From an uncultured Rothia sp. (GTDB taxonomy: Bacteria; Actinomycetota; Actinomycetes; Actinomycetales; Micrococcaceae), in contig CAMIIP010000002.1 in NCBI GenBank assembly GCA_946222285.1, forward strand, positions 1-64,000: DNA of 64,000 nucleotides, in the 5' to 3' direction. Of this stretch, positions 16,411 to 24,523 are shown one piece after another. Each line of letters begins with the position of its first letter. Position 1 is the first letter of the stretch. The notes under the pieces are model-generated. The model was not told the origin of the DNA and did not search any database. It worked only from the letters and a program-made list of their open reading frames with translations. The position numbers were made by a program, and so were the translations under genes.

Positions 16411-17718
16411 ATGGCAAATGAGGAAGCTACTCCCTATTACCCCGAGCAGGGGAATTTTCTGGCGGCAGATGCCGTCTATTCTCTGCTACCTGCCGGTATA
16501 GATACCTCCAAAGCTCGGGTTCTTTTTGTGCATGCGCACCCGGACGATGAATCTACCTCCACCGGGGCAACGATGGGCGCTCTTGCTGAACAGGGAGCCA
16601 GCGTTGATTTGCTGACTCTGACGCGCGGTGAAATGGGTGAGGTGATCCCCGGGGATTTGAAGCATCTTGAAGCTACCCACCCGGACACTACTGATTTTGG
16701 TGCTGCCCTGGGTGCTTACCGCGCAGGGGAATTGGCTGAAGCGCTTAAAGCCCTAGGCGTGAGTAGACATTTTTATTTGGGGCAGGGGATCGCGGCGGTT
16801 CCTTCCTCTCGTACCATTTTCCGTGATTCGGGTATGGTTTGGGGACAAGACGGGCGCGCGGCAGCTAATCCTCAGGCAGCACCAGACTGCCTCACCTCTC
16901 TCGACCTTGACGATGAAGCTTCTGGCATCGCCGCTGTCATCCGGGAACGTCGCCCGCACGTCGTTGTTACCTATGACCATGACGGCGGCTACGGGCACCC
17001 CGACCATCTGCGCACTTCGAAGGCAACGATGCGAGCGCTTGAAATGATTGCGGGCAGCGAAGCTGAACCGCTACTGGTCTGGGGGCTTGAAGGCGAGGCC
17101 AAGAGTGAAGACTCCCGCAAGCAGGCAGTAATTGACGGTTCGCTCGAACGTAAGCGAGCGGCGATGGCGGCGCACCAGACACAAATTATCATCGTGGACG
17201 ATGAGACGTTCCAATATTCCAATCTGGTACCGCAGAAGATTTCTGCCGTGGAGACTTATCGCCTCTTGCAGGCTAAGACAGAGGAACCTATGGTCGCTCA
17301 AAATTCGATGGTGGGGGAGCTTGAGGAACACCTTGCGACCCCGCTTAACTCTGCTATTACGGCGGTAGCGATGGGTCTGCTCGTGGGCTTTATCGGCAGC
17401 ATGTACCATACCTCCATCTACTATTTCAGCGATACTGCTTATCTTCCCTGGGGCCTTATCCTCGCCTTGCTCTTGGTTTTTTCTGCGACAACGTGGATCT
17501 CACTCAGAGCGGGCAAAAATTGGGCAGGAACGCTGGTCGGCTGTGTAACTTTCTTAGTAATTTCTCTCTTCGCATTCGCTAAACCGCAATCGATTTTGGT
17601 ACTCGTTAATCCTCAAGTTCCAGTAGGCGTCGCAGGTACAGCCTGGATGCTCGGATCGCTGGGAGCAACCATTCTTTCAAACGTTGTGGTGAGCCGAATC
17701 CGCGCTCGTCGAATCTAA
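16411..17718 (+). CDS. mshB: MshB-type mycothiol deacetylase fused to a C-terminal membrane domain
   Basis: Residues 36-300 are a zinc-dependent GlcNAc-PI/LmbE-type deacetylase of the MshB kind. It carries the metal motif AHPDDE (42-47), TLTRGEMGEVIPGDL, FLG-like YLGQG, RDSGMVWG and HDGGYGHPDHLR. MshB removes acetyl from GlcNAc-inositol in mycothiol synthesis. Unlike usual MshB (about 290-300 residues) it continues with about 125 residues holding four hydrophobic segments (312-435), so the enzyme would be tethered to the membrane. In mycobacteria a separate small membrane protein gene (Rv1171) follows mshB; a fusion of the two is a reasonable inference. ATG 16411 has AAGGAG 14 nt and AGAAG 5 nt upstream. 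The next gene is fdxA. Confidence 0.85.
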   Translation: MANEEATPYYPEQGNFLAADAVYSLLPAGIDTSKARVLFVHAHPDDESTSTGATMGALAEQGASVDLLTLTRGEMGEVIPGDLKHLEATHPDTTDFGAALGAYRAGELAEALKALGVSRHFYLGQGIAAVPSSRTIFRDSGMVWGQDGRAAANPQAAPDCLTSLDLDDEASGIAAVIRERRPHVVVTYDHDGGYGHPDHLRTSKATMRALEMIAGSEAEPLLVWGLEGEAKSEDSRKQAVIDGSLERKRAAMAAHQTQIIIVDDETFQYSNLVPQKISAVETYRLLQAKTEEPMVAQNSMVGELEEHLATPLNSAITAVAMGLLVGFIGSMYHTSIYYFSDTAYLPWGLILALLLVFSATTWISLRAGKNWAGTLVGCVTFLVISLFAFAKPQSILVLVNPQVPVGVAGTAWMLGSLGATILSNVVVSRIRARRI

Positions 17719-17861
17719 AAATAAGTCTTCCAACTAACTCTTAGCTGTCAGGTCTGCCACTAAATTATTTACCCGTCCTTGAACACAGTTACCATTGAGT
17801 AAGACTTTCCTACGCGCCGGGATAATGGTGCGCCACCCACTTGCCCAGAAAGGCCCACTGC

Positions 17862-18185
17862 ATGACTTACGTTATCGCCCAGCCTTGCGTTGATGTTAAA
17901 GACCGCGCTTGCGTTGAAGAATGCCCCGTTGACTGCATTTATGAGGGTGAGCGCACGCTCTACATCCACCCCGATGAGTGCGTAGACTGCGGTGCGTGCG
18001 AGCCAGTGTGCCCCGTTGAAGCTATTTACTATGAGGATGACGTTCCCGAAGAATGGGAAGACTACACCCAGGCTAACGTTGATTTCTTTGATGACCTTGG
18101 TTCACCCGGTGGCGCTGCTCGCTTGGGTAACACCGGTAAAGATGTTGAATGGATTGCGAAACTTCCGGTTCAAAACAAGGAATAA
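17862..18185 (+). CDS. fdxA: 7Fe ferredoxin ([3Fe-4S][4Fe-4S])
   Basis: Small electron carrier, 107 residues. It begins MTYVIAQPCVDVKDRACVEE with the N-terminal cysteine cluster (Cys 9, 17, 21, 25) and continues with CVDCGACEPVCPVEAIYYEDDVP, the second cluster. The acidic C-terminal extension (EEWEDYTQANVDFF) is typical of actinobacterial FdxA/FdxC. ATG 17862 follows AGAAAGG; the upstream in-frame start at 17841 is rejected because the family starts at MTYVIA. It lies between mshB and dapC, as in many actinobacteria, and has its own terminator. Confidence 0.95.
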   Translation: MTYVIAQPCVDVKDRACVEECPVDCIYEGERTLYIHPDECVDCGACEPVCPVEAIYYEDDVPEEWEDYTQANVDFFDDLGSPGGAARLGNTGKDVEWIAKLPVQNKE

Positions 18186-18202
18186 GATTTCTCAACTCAT
18201 AC

Positions 18203-18241
18203 CCCTCTGCTCTTTCGAACGATTGAGCAGAGGGATTTTTA
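18203..18241 (+). terminator. Terminator of fdxA
   Basis: 10-bp stem CCCTCTGCTC / GAGCAGAGGG (18203-18212, 18225-18234) followed by ATTTTTAT. Confidence 0.9.
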
Positions 18242-18327
18242 TATGAATCTGTTGCTCTTTTGTCGCAGGCATAAAGTGTTGTTTTATCAAATAATGATTT
18301 TTCAATAGTGCCAAAATGATTGAGCTC

Positions 18328-18410
18328 CTCCACCTGATCCCGCTATGGTGGAGTGGTCGATGGGCCGCTTGTAAGAAGACCGCTCATGGTGAGTAGCTAA
18401 AAGAGTTTTT
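18328..18410 (+). other. Possible structured leader RNA upstream of dapC
   Basis: Successive potential hairpins: CTCCACC/GGTGGAG (18328-18334, 18347-18353), AGTGGTC/GACCGCT (18352-18358, 18378-18384, one G-U pair) and CTCA/TGAG (18383-18393). A TTTTT run follows at 18406. The first two overlap by two bases, so they could be alternative folds. I match it to no known riboswitch class. Confidence 0.3.
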
Positions 18411-18446
18411 GATGATGTGGGCTGAACGCCCGGCAAAGGAATAAAT

Positions 18447-19604
18447 ATGAGCTTCGGTCTTGACCTGCCAGAGTATCCCTGGAACCAGATGGCACCCTAT
18501 CGCGCACTCGCTGAGAAGCACCCGGACGGCCTCGTTAACCTGTCGATTGGCACGCCAGTGGATCCTACACCCGCTTTGATTGAGCAGGCACTGGTAGAGG
18601 CGAGTAATGCTCACGGGTATCCCACCACCCACGGAACACCTAAGGTGCGCCAAGCAATAGTGGATTGGTTTGCCCGCCGCCGCAACGTGAAGGGGCTTTC
18701 TATCGAGCAGGTGATGCCCACGGTGGGTTCTAAAGAACTGGTTGCCTGGCTGCCCTTCCTGCTCGGACTGGGGGAGGGCGACGCCGTCATGCGCCCCACC
18801 GTTGCTTACCCCACCTACGATATCGGGGCCACGCTTGCCGGTGCCGAACACATTGCCGCAGATAACCTTGATGAACTGGATGACGCCACTAGGGCACGTG
18901 TGAAGCTCATTTGGGTCAATTCGCCTGGAAACCCCACAGGCATCGTACGTGATACCGCCGATTTGGCGAAGCTAGTAGCTCAGGCTCGTGACATAGGCGC
19001 AGTGGTAGCCTCCGATGAATGCTATGCCGAGCTGGGCTGGGGCGACTGGGATGTGCAAAAGGGCGGCAAAGCTGTTCCCTCGATTCTTGACCCTAAAATT
19101 AGCGGTGGTTCGCAGAAGCTATTGTTGAGCGTCTATTCGCTCTCCAAACAGTCGAATCTTGCCGGGTACCGCGCGGCCTTTATCGCCGGTGACCCAGAGA
19201 TTATGCCCAATCTTGTCAACTCCCGCAAACACGCGGGCATGATTGTTCCCGCACCGATTCAGGCGGCTATGGCTGTCGCTCTTGCCGACGACACCCATGT
19301 TGAAGAGCAGAAAAACCGCTACCGTCGCCGTCGAGAAATTCTGATTCCTGCGGTAGAAAAATTTGGTCTAAAAATTGAGGACTCCGAAGCCGGGCTCTAC
19401 CTGTGGGCAACTGCCGGTGAGGATACCTGGGAAACTGTGGAACGGTTTGCCGAACTCGGTATTCTTATTGGACCGGGGGTTTTCTACGGCGAGCGCGGAC
19501 AGGGATATATTCGTATCGCACTGACCGGTACTGATACCGATATTGAGGCTGCAGCCGACCGTCTAACCGAGCACACCTCTTCACAAACGGTTAAAGAGCT
19601 GTAA
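18447..19604 (+). CDS. dapC: Succinyldiaminopimelate transaminase
   Basis: PLP-dependent class I/II aminotransferase, 385 residues, transferring the amino group from glutamate to N-succinyl-2-amino-6-ketopimelate in the succinylase branch of DAP/lysine synthesis. Visible: NLSIGTPVDPTP near the start, VNSPGNPTG (substrate carboxylate region), the YSLSKQSNLAGYRAAF block with the PLP lysine, and a C-terminal YIRIALTGTD with the conserved Arg. The length and the position right after fdxA match actinobacterial DapC. ATG 18447 has AAAGGA 7 nt upstream. The partner genes dapD and dapE lie at 23.5-25.7 kb. Confidence 0.93.
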   Translation: MSFGLDLPEYPWNQMAPYRALAEKHPDGLVNLSIGTPVDPTPALIEQALVEASNAHGYPTTHGTPKVRQAIVDWFARRRNVKGLSIEQVMPTVGSKELVAWLPFLLGLGEGDAVMRPTVAYPTYDIGATLAGAEHIAADNLDELDDATRARVKLIWVNSPGNPTGIVRDTADLAKLVAQARDIGAVVASDECYAELGWGDWDVQKGGKAVPSILDPKISGGSQKLLLSVYSLSKQSNLAGYRAAFIAGDPEIMPNLVNSRKHAGMIVPAPIQAAMAVALADDTHVEEQKNRYRRRREILIPAVEKFGLKIEDSEAGLYLWATAGEDTWETVERFAELGILIGPGVFYGERGQGYIRIALTGTDTDIEAAADRLTEHTSSQTVKEL

Positions 19605-19676
19605 ATTATAAGCCCACAGCACCTTCACGATGTGACCGTTACCATGAATCCTAGTACTCTATAAATAAGAACACTT

Positions 19677-19744
19677 ATTTACTCCGCTTGTTGCTCTTCT
19701 GCACCACACTTAGCTGATGCACCGGCGCAGTAAGCGGAGTAAAT
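19677..19744 (+). other. Large hairpin in the gltA leader
   Basis: Perfect 13-bp arms ATTTACTCCGCTT (19677-19689) and AAGCGGAGTAAAT (19732-19744). Inside, a near-paired CTGCACC / GGCGCAG extends the fold. The structure ends about 17 nt before the gltA ribosome-binding site. It could be a dapC terminator (only a short ATTT follows) or a control element of gltA. Confidence 0.55.
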
Positions 19745-19773
19745 ATTTGCTCTCAGCACATGGAGGAAGATTT

Positions 19774-21060
19774 ATGACACAGAAAAAAGACGCCGAACTC
19801 GTCTATGGCGATAAGACTCTTAACCTAAAACATATCAAAGCATCCGAAGGTAATGAGGCCTTCGACATCGCTGGCTTACGTAATAAAACCGGTCACGTGA
19901 CCTATGATCCCGGGTTTATGAATACCGCTACGGCTAAGTCTGCAATTACCTATATTGATGGCGACGAAGGCATCCTGCGTTATCGCGGATATTCCATCGA
20001 AGAATTGGCAGAGAACTCCAATTTTGTGGAAACCGCTTACCTGTTGATCTACGGTGAACTGCCTTCGGGAACCCAGCTCGAAGAATTTGAAATGATGATT
20101 CGCCGTCACACTATGGTGCATGAAGACTTCAAAACTTTCTTCGACGGTTTCCCTCGCGATGCTCACCCCATGGCAGTTCTGGCGGCGTCGGTCTCGGCAA
20201 TGTCTACTTTCTACTCAGACTCGTTAGATCCTTTTGACGAGCGCCAGGTTGAGATTTCTATCTTCCGTTTGCTTTCCAAGGTTCCCACCCTTGCGGCTTA
20301 CGCTTTCAAGAAATCCAAGGGCGAGCCTTTCATGTACCCGAAGAACAAACTCAACTACACTGAGAATCTTCTACAGATGTGCTTCGGTTTTCCTACCGAA
20401 GACTACGAAGTTGCTCCGGTCATGGCTAAAGCCCTCGATACGCTTCTGCTTCTACACGCAGATCACGAACAGAACTGTTCAGCATCAACAGTGCGCCTGG
20501 TGGGCTCGGCTCACGCTAACATTTTCACTTCTATCTCGGCAGGCATTAACGCTCTCTATGGTCCGCTCCACGGCGGCGCTAACGAGGCTGTGTTGAACAT
20601 GCTTCGTAAGATTCAGGCTGAGGGCATTGAGCCCGAGAAGTTCATGGAGAAAGCCAAGAACAAAGAAGACGGCGTTCGCCTCATGGGCTTCGGCCACCGT
20701 GTTTACAAGAACTACGATCCTCGTGCGCGCATCATTAAGAAGACTGCCGATGAGGTTCTGGATAAGATCGGCGGCAATAACGAACTACTCGATATCGCGC
20801 GCCGTCTGGAAGAGAAAGCGCTGGCTGATGATTACTTCATCGAACGCAAGCTCTACCCCAACGTAGACTTCTACACCGGCATGATTTACAAGGCTATGGG
20901 CTTCCCCGAAGAGATGTTCACCGTTCTCTTCGCGCTCGGTCGTATGCCCGGCTGGATTGCCCAGTGGCACGAAATGATTGAGGATCCGGAGACAAAGATT
21001 GGTCGTCCCCGCCAGGTGTACATCGGTGAGGGTCTGCGTCATTACCCCGGCGTTCAGTAA
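19774..21060 (+). CDS. gltA: Citrate synthase
   Basis: Condenses acetyl-CoA and oxaloacetate to citrate. 428 residues, the hexameric type II-like bacterial length. Hallmarks: GILRYRGYSIEELAENS, DHEQNCSASTVRLVGS with an active-site His region, GPLHGGANEAVLNML, the signature FGHRVYKNYDPRA, and NVDFYTG with the catalytic Asp. ATG 19774 is preceded by the strong GGAGGAAG; the open frame starts 19 codons earlier inside the leader hairpin and is rejected. Transcription ends at a strong terminator. With icd this places two TCA-cycle enzymes in the window. Confidence 0.97.
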   Translation: MTQKKDAELVYGDKTLNLKHIKASEGNEAFDIAGLRNKTGHVTYDPGFMNTATAKSAITYIDGDEGILRYRGYSIEELAENSNFVETAYLLIYGELPSGTQLEEFEMMIRRHTMVHEDFKTFFDGFPRDAHPMAVLAASVSAMSTFYSDSLDPFDERQVEISIFRLLSKVPTLAAYAFKKSKGEPFMYPKNKLNYTENLLQMCFGFPTEDYEVAPVMAKALDTLLLLHADHEQNCSASTVRLVGSAHANIFTSISAGINALYGPLHGGANEAVLNMLRKIQAEGIEPEKFMEKAKNKEDGVRLMGFGHRVYKNYDPRARIIKKTADEVLDKIGGNNELLDIARRLEEKALADDYFIERKLYPNVDFYTGMIYKAMGFPEEMFTVLFALGRMPGWIAQWHEMIEDPETKIGRPRQVYIGEGLRHYPGVQ

Positions 21061-21086
21061 GCTTTTTTGAAGTATTAGAATGAATG

Positions 21087-21123
21087 AGCGGGCGGTCACC
21101 TTTTGCGGTGACCGCCCGCTTTG
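21087..21123 (+). terminator. Terminator of gltA
   Basis: Perfect 14-bp GC-rich stem AGCGGGCGGTCACC / GGTGACCGCCCGCT around a 6-nt loop, then TTG. Confidence 0.85.
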
Positions 21124-21203
21124 TCGTGGATTGAATGAGGGAGGGAACAGAGGGGGAGTATAACCGCCGTTGTTCTGAGTTACCGCCGGAATCCTGCCGA
21201 ACG

Positions 21204-21237
21204 GTCGTCATCCTGCGCTATAACTAAGGATGACGAC
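21204..21237. repeat. Unexplained hairpin in the 527-nt gene-poor stretch after gltA
   Basis: 11-bp perfect arms GTCGTCATCCT (21204-21214) and AGGATGACGAC (21227-21237). The stretch 21061-21587 otherwise holds the gltA terminator, about 80 nt without recognisable features before this hairpin, about 80 nt after it, and the toxin-antitoxin relic. No intact gene is seen. Confidence 0.5.
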
Positions 21238-21318
21238 GGTGAGCGAGTAATAGAGTACGCAAAGACCGAGTAGGGGAGCCTCTGTCGAACTCATATAAAT
21301 CTAGGTACAACATCTTGT

Positions 21319-21591
21319 ATGGAGGAAAACGAAAACGTATACGTACTCAGAATCCAGAGCTAAGTACGCTAAAATGCTTAAACTCAGGATAAGAAAATAC
21401 TCAAACGAATCAATATGCTCATTAAAGATATCGCTCGAAATGGTAATTCAGGCATGGATAAACCGGAGGTGCTAAAACATGCGTTGAGCGGATTTTGGTC
21501 GAGAAGAATCGCCGAAGAGCATCGGTTAATTTATCGAGTGACTGAAGAAGCAATTGAGATTGAGATAGCCACTTATAGATACCACTATTAG
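21319..21591 (+). pseudogene. Decayed YefM/YoeB-type toxin-antitoxin module (toxin C-terminal half plus antitoxin scrap)
   Basis: Frame 21382-21591 encodes TQDKKILKRINMLIKD, then KPEVLKHALSGFWSRRIAEEHRLIYRV and the end ATYRYHY. This is the C-terminal three quarters of a YoeB/Txe mRNA interferase with the catalytic Glu (KPE), Arg (SRR) and His (YHY) all present. The N-terminal about 15-18 residues are missing and a stop (21379-21381) precedes the frame. Just upstream, ENVYVLR (from 21331) and, after one extra base, SRAKYAKMLK resemble the C-terminus of a YefM antitoxin (LYLLRSPANARRL type). A deletion seems to have joined the two genes, with at least two frame shifts. The only in-frame ATG (21415) gives a 58-residue fragment without the toxin N-terminus, so an active toxin is unlikely. 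It ends overlapping the stop of the convergent Nudix gene. Confidence 0.75.
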
Positions 21592-22148
21592 TTGTTGTTT
21601 GCTTCTACTAATGGATTAATCAAATTGAGTTCATTTGAGCGATGAACAAGAGATACAAATTCTAGTTTTCCCTCTAAAATTCGAGTTATTATTTGCTGCA
21701 AGATTTTTGAAGGATAAATCTTTTTTCCACGGAAAGTTTCAAGGCTTGTGACTGGGATCCAGTCGAGATATTCTTGCGCATCATTTTCAGCTGTATGTCC
21801 AGTGATGCGTTCTCCAACAATAAGGTTTTCTTTTACACTGACGAGAAAAATTACCATTACTTCGTGGTACAGAAATCCTTCAAGACCGGGTGCTACATGA
21901 GGATAAAAGATTTCTGCAATGGCAATTTTTCTGGCTGAAGTGATATTCAGTTCAGCTTCTTCAAAGACTTCTCTCTTGATTGCTTCTTCAGCAGTTTCAC
22001 CTATCTGGACTGCTCCGCCAAGAGTCCAGTAATCAGTAGAAGAGTCACAACTATTCATTAAGAAATGAGAATCCTGCAAAATAATCGCTACAGCACGATA
22101 ACGAAAATATTGCTGAGATGTTGGGGAAACTATCTTAATATCATGCAT
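21588..22148 (-). CDS. Nudix hydrolase
   Basis: 186-residue Nudix protein: FRYRAVAIILQDSHFLMNS at the start, DYWTLGGAVQIGETAEEAIKREVFEEAEL forming the Nudix box (in two parts: G-AVQIGE and REVFEEAEL; the final Gly is Ala), and EYLDWIPV later. Substrate unknown; such stand-alone proteins clear modified nucleotides or nucleotide sugars. The DNA is visibly richer in A/T than the housekeeping neighbours, and it abuts a toxin-antitoxin relic, so horizontal origin is plausible. ATG 22148 has AGAGAGA upstream. A second ATG is not needed. Confidence 0.85.
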   Translation of the reverse strand: MHDIKIVSPTSQQYFRYRAVAIILQDSHFLMNSCDSSTDYWTLGGAVQIGETAEEAIKREVFEEAELNITSARKIAIAEIFYPHVAPGLEGFLYHEVMVIFLVSVKENLIVGERITGHTAENDAQEYLDWIPVTSLETFRGKKIYPSKILQQIITRILEGKLEFVSLVHRSNELNLINPLVEANNN

Positions 22149-22194
22149 GAATTCTCTCTAAGGTAGGCTACTTGAAATGTTCGCGAGTCTGTAT

Positions 22195-22246
22195 GCTTTC
22201 AGCCCCGCACATACATTCGCAAGAGTGCGTGTGCGGGGCTGAAAGC
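22195..22246. terminator. Terminator-like hairpin between galE and the Nudix gene
   Basis: 17-bp perfect arms GCTTTCAGCCCCGCACA / TGTGCGGGGCTGAAAGC. It is located 24 nt past the galE stop. No long T-run on either side. Confidence 0.65.
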
Positions 22247-22270
22247 GTATTTACGATCTAGAGCTAAGCT

Positions 22271-23284
22271 TTATGCCTCGTAACCGTTGGGGTTGTTCTT
22301 CTGCCAGTTCCAGTGGTCGCGCACCATAGTTGCGATATCGCGCTGAGCAGCCCAGCCTAGGTCAGCCAGAGCAGAGGAAGGATCAGCGTAGGAGACGGCG
22401 ACGTCGCCGGGGCGGCGATCCACAATCTTGTAGGCGAGTTCCTTACCGCAGGCGTTTTCAAAAGCGTGCAGAACTTCAAGCACCGAGTAGCCATTACCGG
22501 TACCCAGATTCCAGGTGTGTAGACCACCGTGTTCGCTAATGTAATCGAGCGCTTTGAGGTGACCGTCTGCCAGATCAACCACGTGAATGTAGTCGCGAAC
22601 GCCGGTGCCATCGACGGTGGGGTAATCGTTGCCGAAGACCGAAAGGAATTCGCGGCGTCCTACCGCAACCTGGGCGATAAAGGGTACTAGGTTGTTGGGA
22701 ATGCCTGAAGGGTCTTCGCCAATGCGACCGGATTCGTGCGCGCCCACGGGGTTAAAGTAGCGCAGCAACGCGATGTTCCAAGAAGGATCAGAGGCACCTA
22801 GGTCGCGAAGCATATCTTCGATGTGCTCTTTGGTGCGACCATAGCAGGACTGGGCGTCCATGTTAATCTTCTCGGTCAGTGGCATCTCTTCGGGCTCGCC
22901 GTAGACAGTAGCTGAGGACGAGAAGACAATTGACTTGCAACCGGATTCTTCCATCGCTGCCAGTAGGTTGAGAGTGCCCACTACGTTGGTCTGGTAATAC
23001 CATAGTGGCTTTTCAGCCGATTCGCCCACAGCTTTCAACCCGGCGAAGTGAATCACGGCATCCGGTTTAACCTCGTTGAAAAGATCTTTCATGCCTTGCG
23101 CGTCGAGTAGATCTACCTTGCGAAATTCTGCTTGCTTGCCGGTGAGCTCAGCAACCCGGCGCAGGGACTCCTCAGATGAGTTAGCAAGGTTATCCATAAC
23201 GACGACGTCGTGCCCTGCGTTCAGTAGTTCTAGTACAGTGTGCGAACCGATGTAACCGGCGCCGCCGGTAACCATAATCTTCAT
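22271..23284 (-). CDS. galE: UDP-glucose 4-epimerase
   Basis: NAD-dependent short-chain epimerase interconverting UDP-glucose and UDP-galactose; supplies galactose for surface polysaccharides or feeds galactose into metabolism. 337 residues. Rossmann motif MVTGGAGYIGSHT at 4-16, VIHFAGLKAVGES, SSSATVYG with the catalytic Ser, then YGRTKEHIE with the Tyr-x-x-x-Lys pair, ALLRYFNPVGAH, and NLGTGNGYSVLEV near 255. ATG 23284 is preceded by GAGGGA. Single gene with its own terminator; no other gal genes are nearby. Confidence 0.97.
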   Translation of the reverse strand: MKIMVTGGAGYIGSHTVLELLNAGHDVVVMDNLANSSEESLRRVAELTGKQAEFRKVDLLDAQGMKDLFNEVKPDAVIHFAGLKAVGESAEKPLWYYQTNVVGTLNLLAAMEESGCKSIVFSSSATVYGEPEEMPLTEKINMDAQSCYGRTKEHIEDMLRDLGASDPSWNIALLRYFNPVGAHESGRIGEDPSGIPNNLVPFIAQVAVGRREFLSVFGNDYPTVDGTGVRDYIHVVDLADGHLKALDYISEHGGLHTWNLGTGNGYSVLEVLHAFENACGKELAYKIVDRRPGDVAVSYADPSSALADLGWAAQRDIATMVRDHWNWQKNNPNGYEA

Positions 23285-23381
23285 ATTTTTCCCTCAAAGT
23301 AGGTGTTTTCCCCAACTCTACCGGCAAAAAGAGGAGGGCAAGCAGAGGACAACACTACATCTTTCCTCACAAGCACAAATA

Positions 23382-23441
23382 CGACTGGTGAAACCGCTAG
23401 TGGCGGCTTAATTACACCTTGCAGGCAGTTTTTACCAGTCG
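23382..23441 (-). terminator. Terminator-like hairpin downstream of dapD
   Basis: CGACTGGT (23382-23389) pairs with ACCAGTCG (23434-23441). An inner CCGC/GCGG pair and flanking A/T bases extend the fold. Confidence 0.5.
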
Positions 23442-23468
23442 CATTGGTGGAAAATTGCTCAAAGAAAT

Positions 23469-24425
23469 TTAGTTAGCGTGCAGTGCGTCATTGAGCTCTA
23501 CGGTGTTGTTGGCACGGGGGAGAGCCTCAATTCTGCCGGTCTCTGAATGACGGCGGAAGAGCAGGTTAGAAACGCCAGAGAGAGTTGCCGCTTTGACTAC
23601 CTGAGGATCTTTTCCGGGAAGAAGAACGGTCACACGTGTTCCAGCGGTGATGTACAGACCGGCTTCAACCACGCAATCATCACCGATGGCGATACCGATG
23701 CCGGCTTCTGCGCCGATGAGCGAACGTTCACCGATAGAAACTCGTTCCGTACCGCCGCCGGAGAGCGTGCCCATAGTGGAGGCGCCGCCGCCGACGTCCG
23801 AACCATCGCCTACGATAACGCCCTGAGAGATACGCCCCTCCACCATGGAGGTTCCGCGGGTGCCGGCGTTGAAGTTCACAAAGCCTTCGTGCATCACGGT
23901 CGTACCCGAGGCTAGGTGAGCGCCCAGGCGCACGCGATCGGCATCGCCAATACGCACGCCAGCGGGAACCACATAATCAATCATGCGGGGGAACTTATCT
24001 ACGTGTGAGATAGAAACATGACCGCGCTTGCGCAGAGCCGGCATAACAGTGTTGATTTCAGCGGCAAGAACGGGACCGTAATTGGTCCAAGCAACATTGT
24101 TGAGCTTGCCAAAAAGACCGTTCAGATTGATGGCGTTGGGTTCAACTAGGCACCAAGAAAGCAGGTGTAGGCGTAGATAGGTATCGCTAGCATTGGCGGG
24201 TGCTTCATCGAGATCAATGGATACTGAAACAATCTCAGTGCGAATATTGCGATCTGTCTCTTCAGTAATGAGGGCTTCGAGTTCTTCGCGGGGGGATTCG
24301 TTGAGTTGTGAGCCCAGCGTGGGGGAGGGGAACCAGGTATCTAGAACTGTGCCGGCGTTGTATCCAGAAGCTACAACAGTAGCAAGTCCCAGCCCTGTGG
24401 CTGTTCGTGAGGTATTTTCAGTCAT
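23469..24425 (-). CDS. dapD: Tetrahydrodipicolinate N-succinyltransferase, actinobacterial type
   Basis: First committed step of the succinylase branch: tetrahydrodipicolinate plus succinyl-CoA. 318 residues, the long actinobacterial DapD form. An N-terminal domain is followed by a left-handed beta-helix of hexapeptide repeats (VRLGAHLASGTTVMHEGFVNFNAGTRG, then MVEGRISQGVIVGDGSDVGGGASTMGTLSGGG, ISIG-like ERSLIGAEAGIGIAIGDDCVVEAGLYI). ATG 24425 has CTGGAG 6 nt upstream and matches the family start; the frame extends 12 codons further. It is divergent from dapE over 98 nt, an arrangement also found in mycobacteria (Rv1201c/Rv1202). Confidence 0.95.
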   Translation of the reverse strand: MTENTSRTATGLGLATVVASGYNAGTVLDTWFPSPTLGSQLNESPREELEALITEETDRNIRTEIVSVSIDLDEAPANASDTYLRLHLLSWCLVEPNAINLNGLFGKLNNVAWTNYGPVLAAEINTVMPALRKRGHVSISHVDKFPRMIDYVVPAGVRIGDADRVRLGAHLASGTTVMHEGFVNFNAGTRGTSMVEGRISQGVIVGDGSDVGGGASTMGTLSGGGTERVSIGERSLIGAEAGIGIAIGDDCVVEAGLYITAGTRVTVLLPGKDPQVVKAATLSGVSNLLFRRHSETGRIEALPRANNTVELNDALHAN

Positions 24426-24511
24426 ATTCTCCAGCTTAGTGGGCTGACTTACGACCTGCATCTCGTTCCACAGATTTTGAGATAATAGCCAGAGCCAGCT
24501 GACCCAACCGG

Positions 24512-24517
24512 TAGAGT
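24512..24517 (+). promoter_or_regulatory. -10 element, probably leaderless (dapE)
   Basis: TAGAGT ends 6 nt before the ATG at 24524; no Shine-Dalgarno sequence. Confidence 0.5.
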
Positions 24518-24523
24518 AAATTT

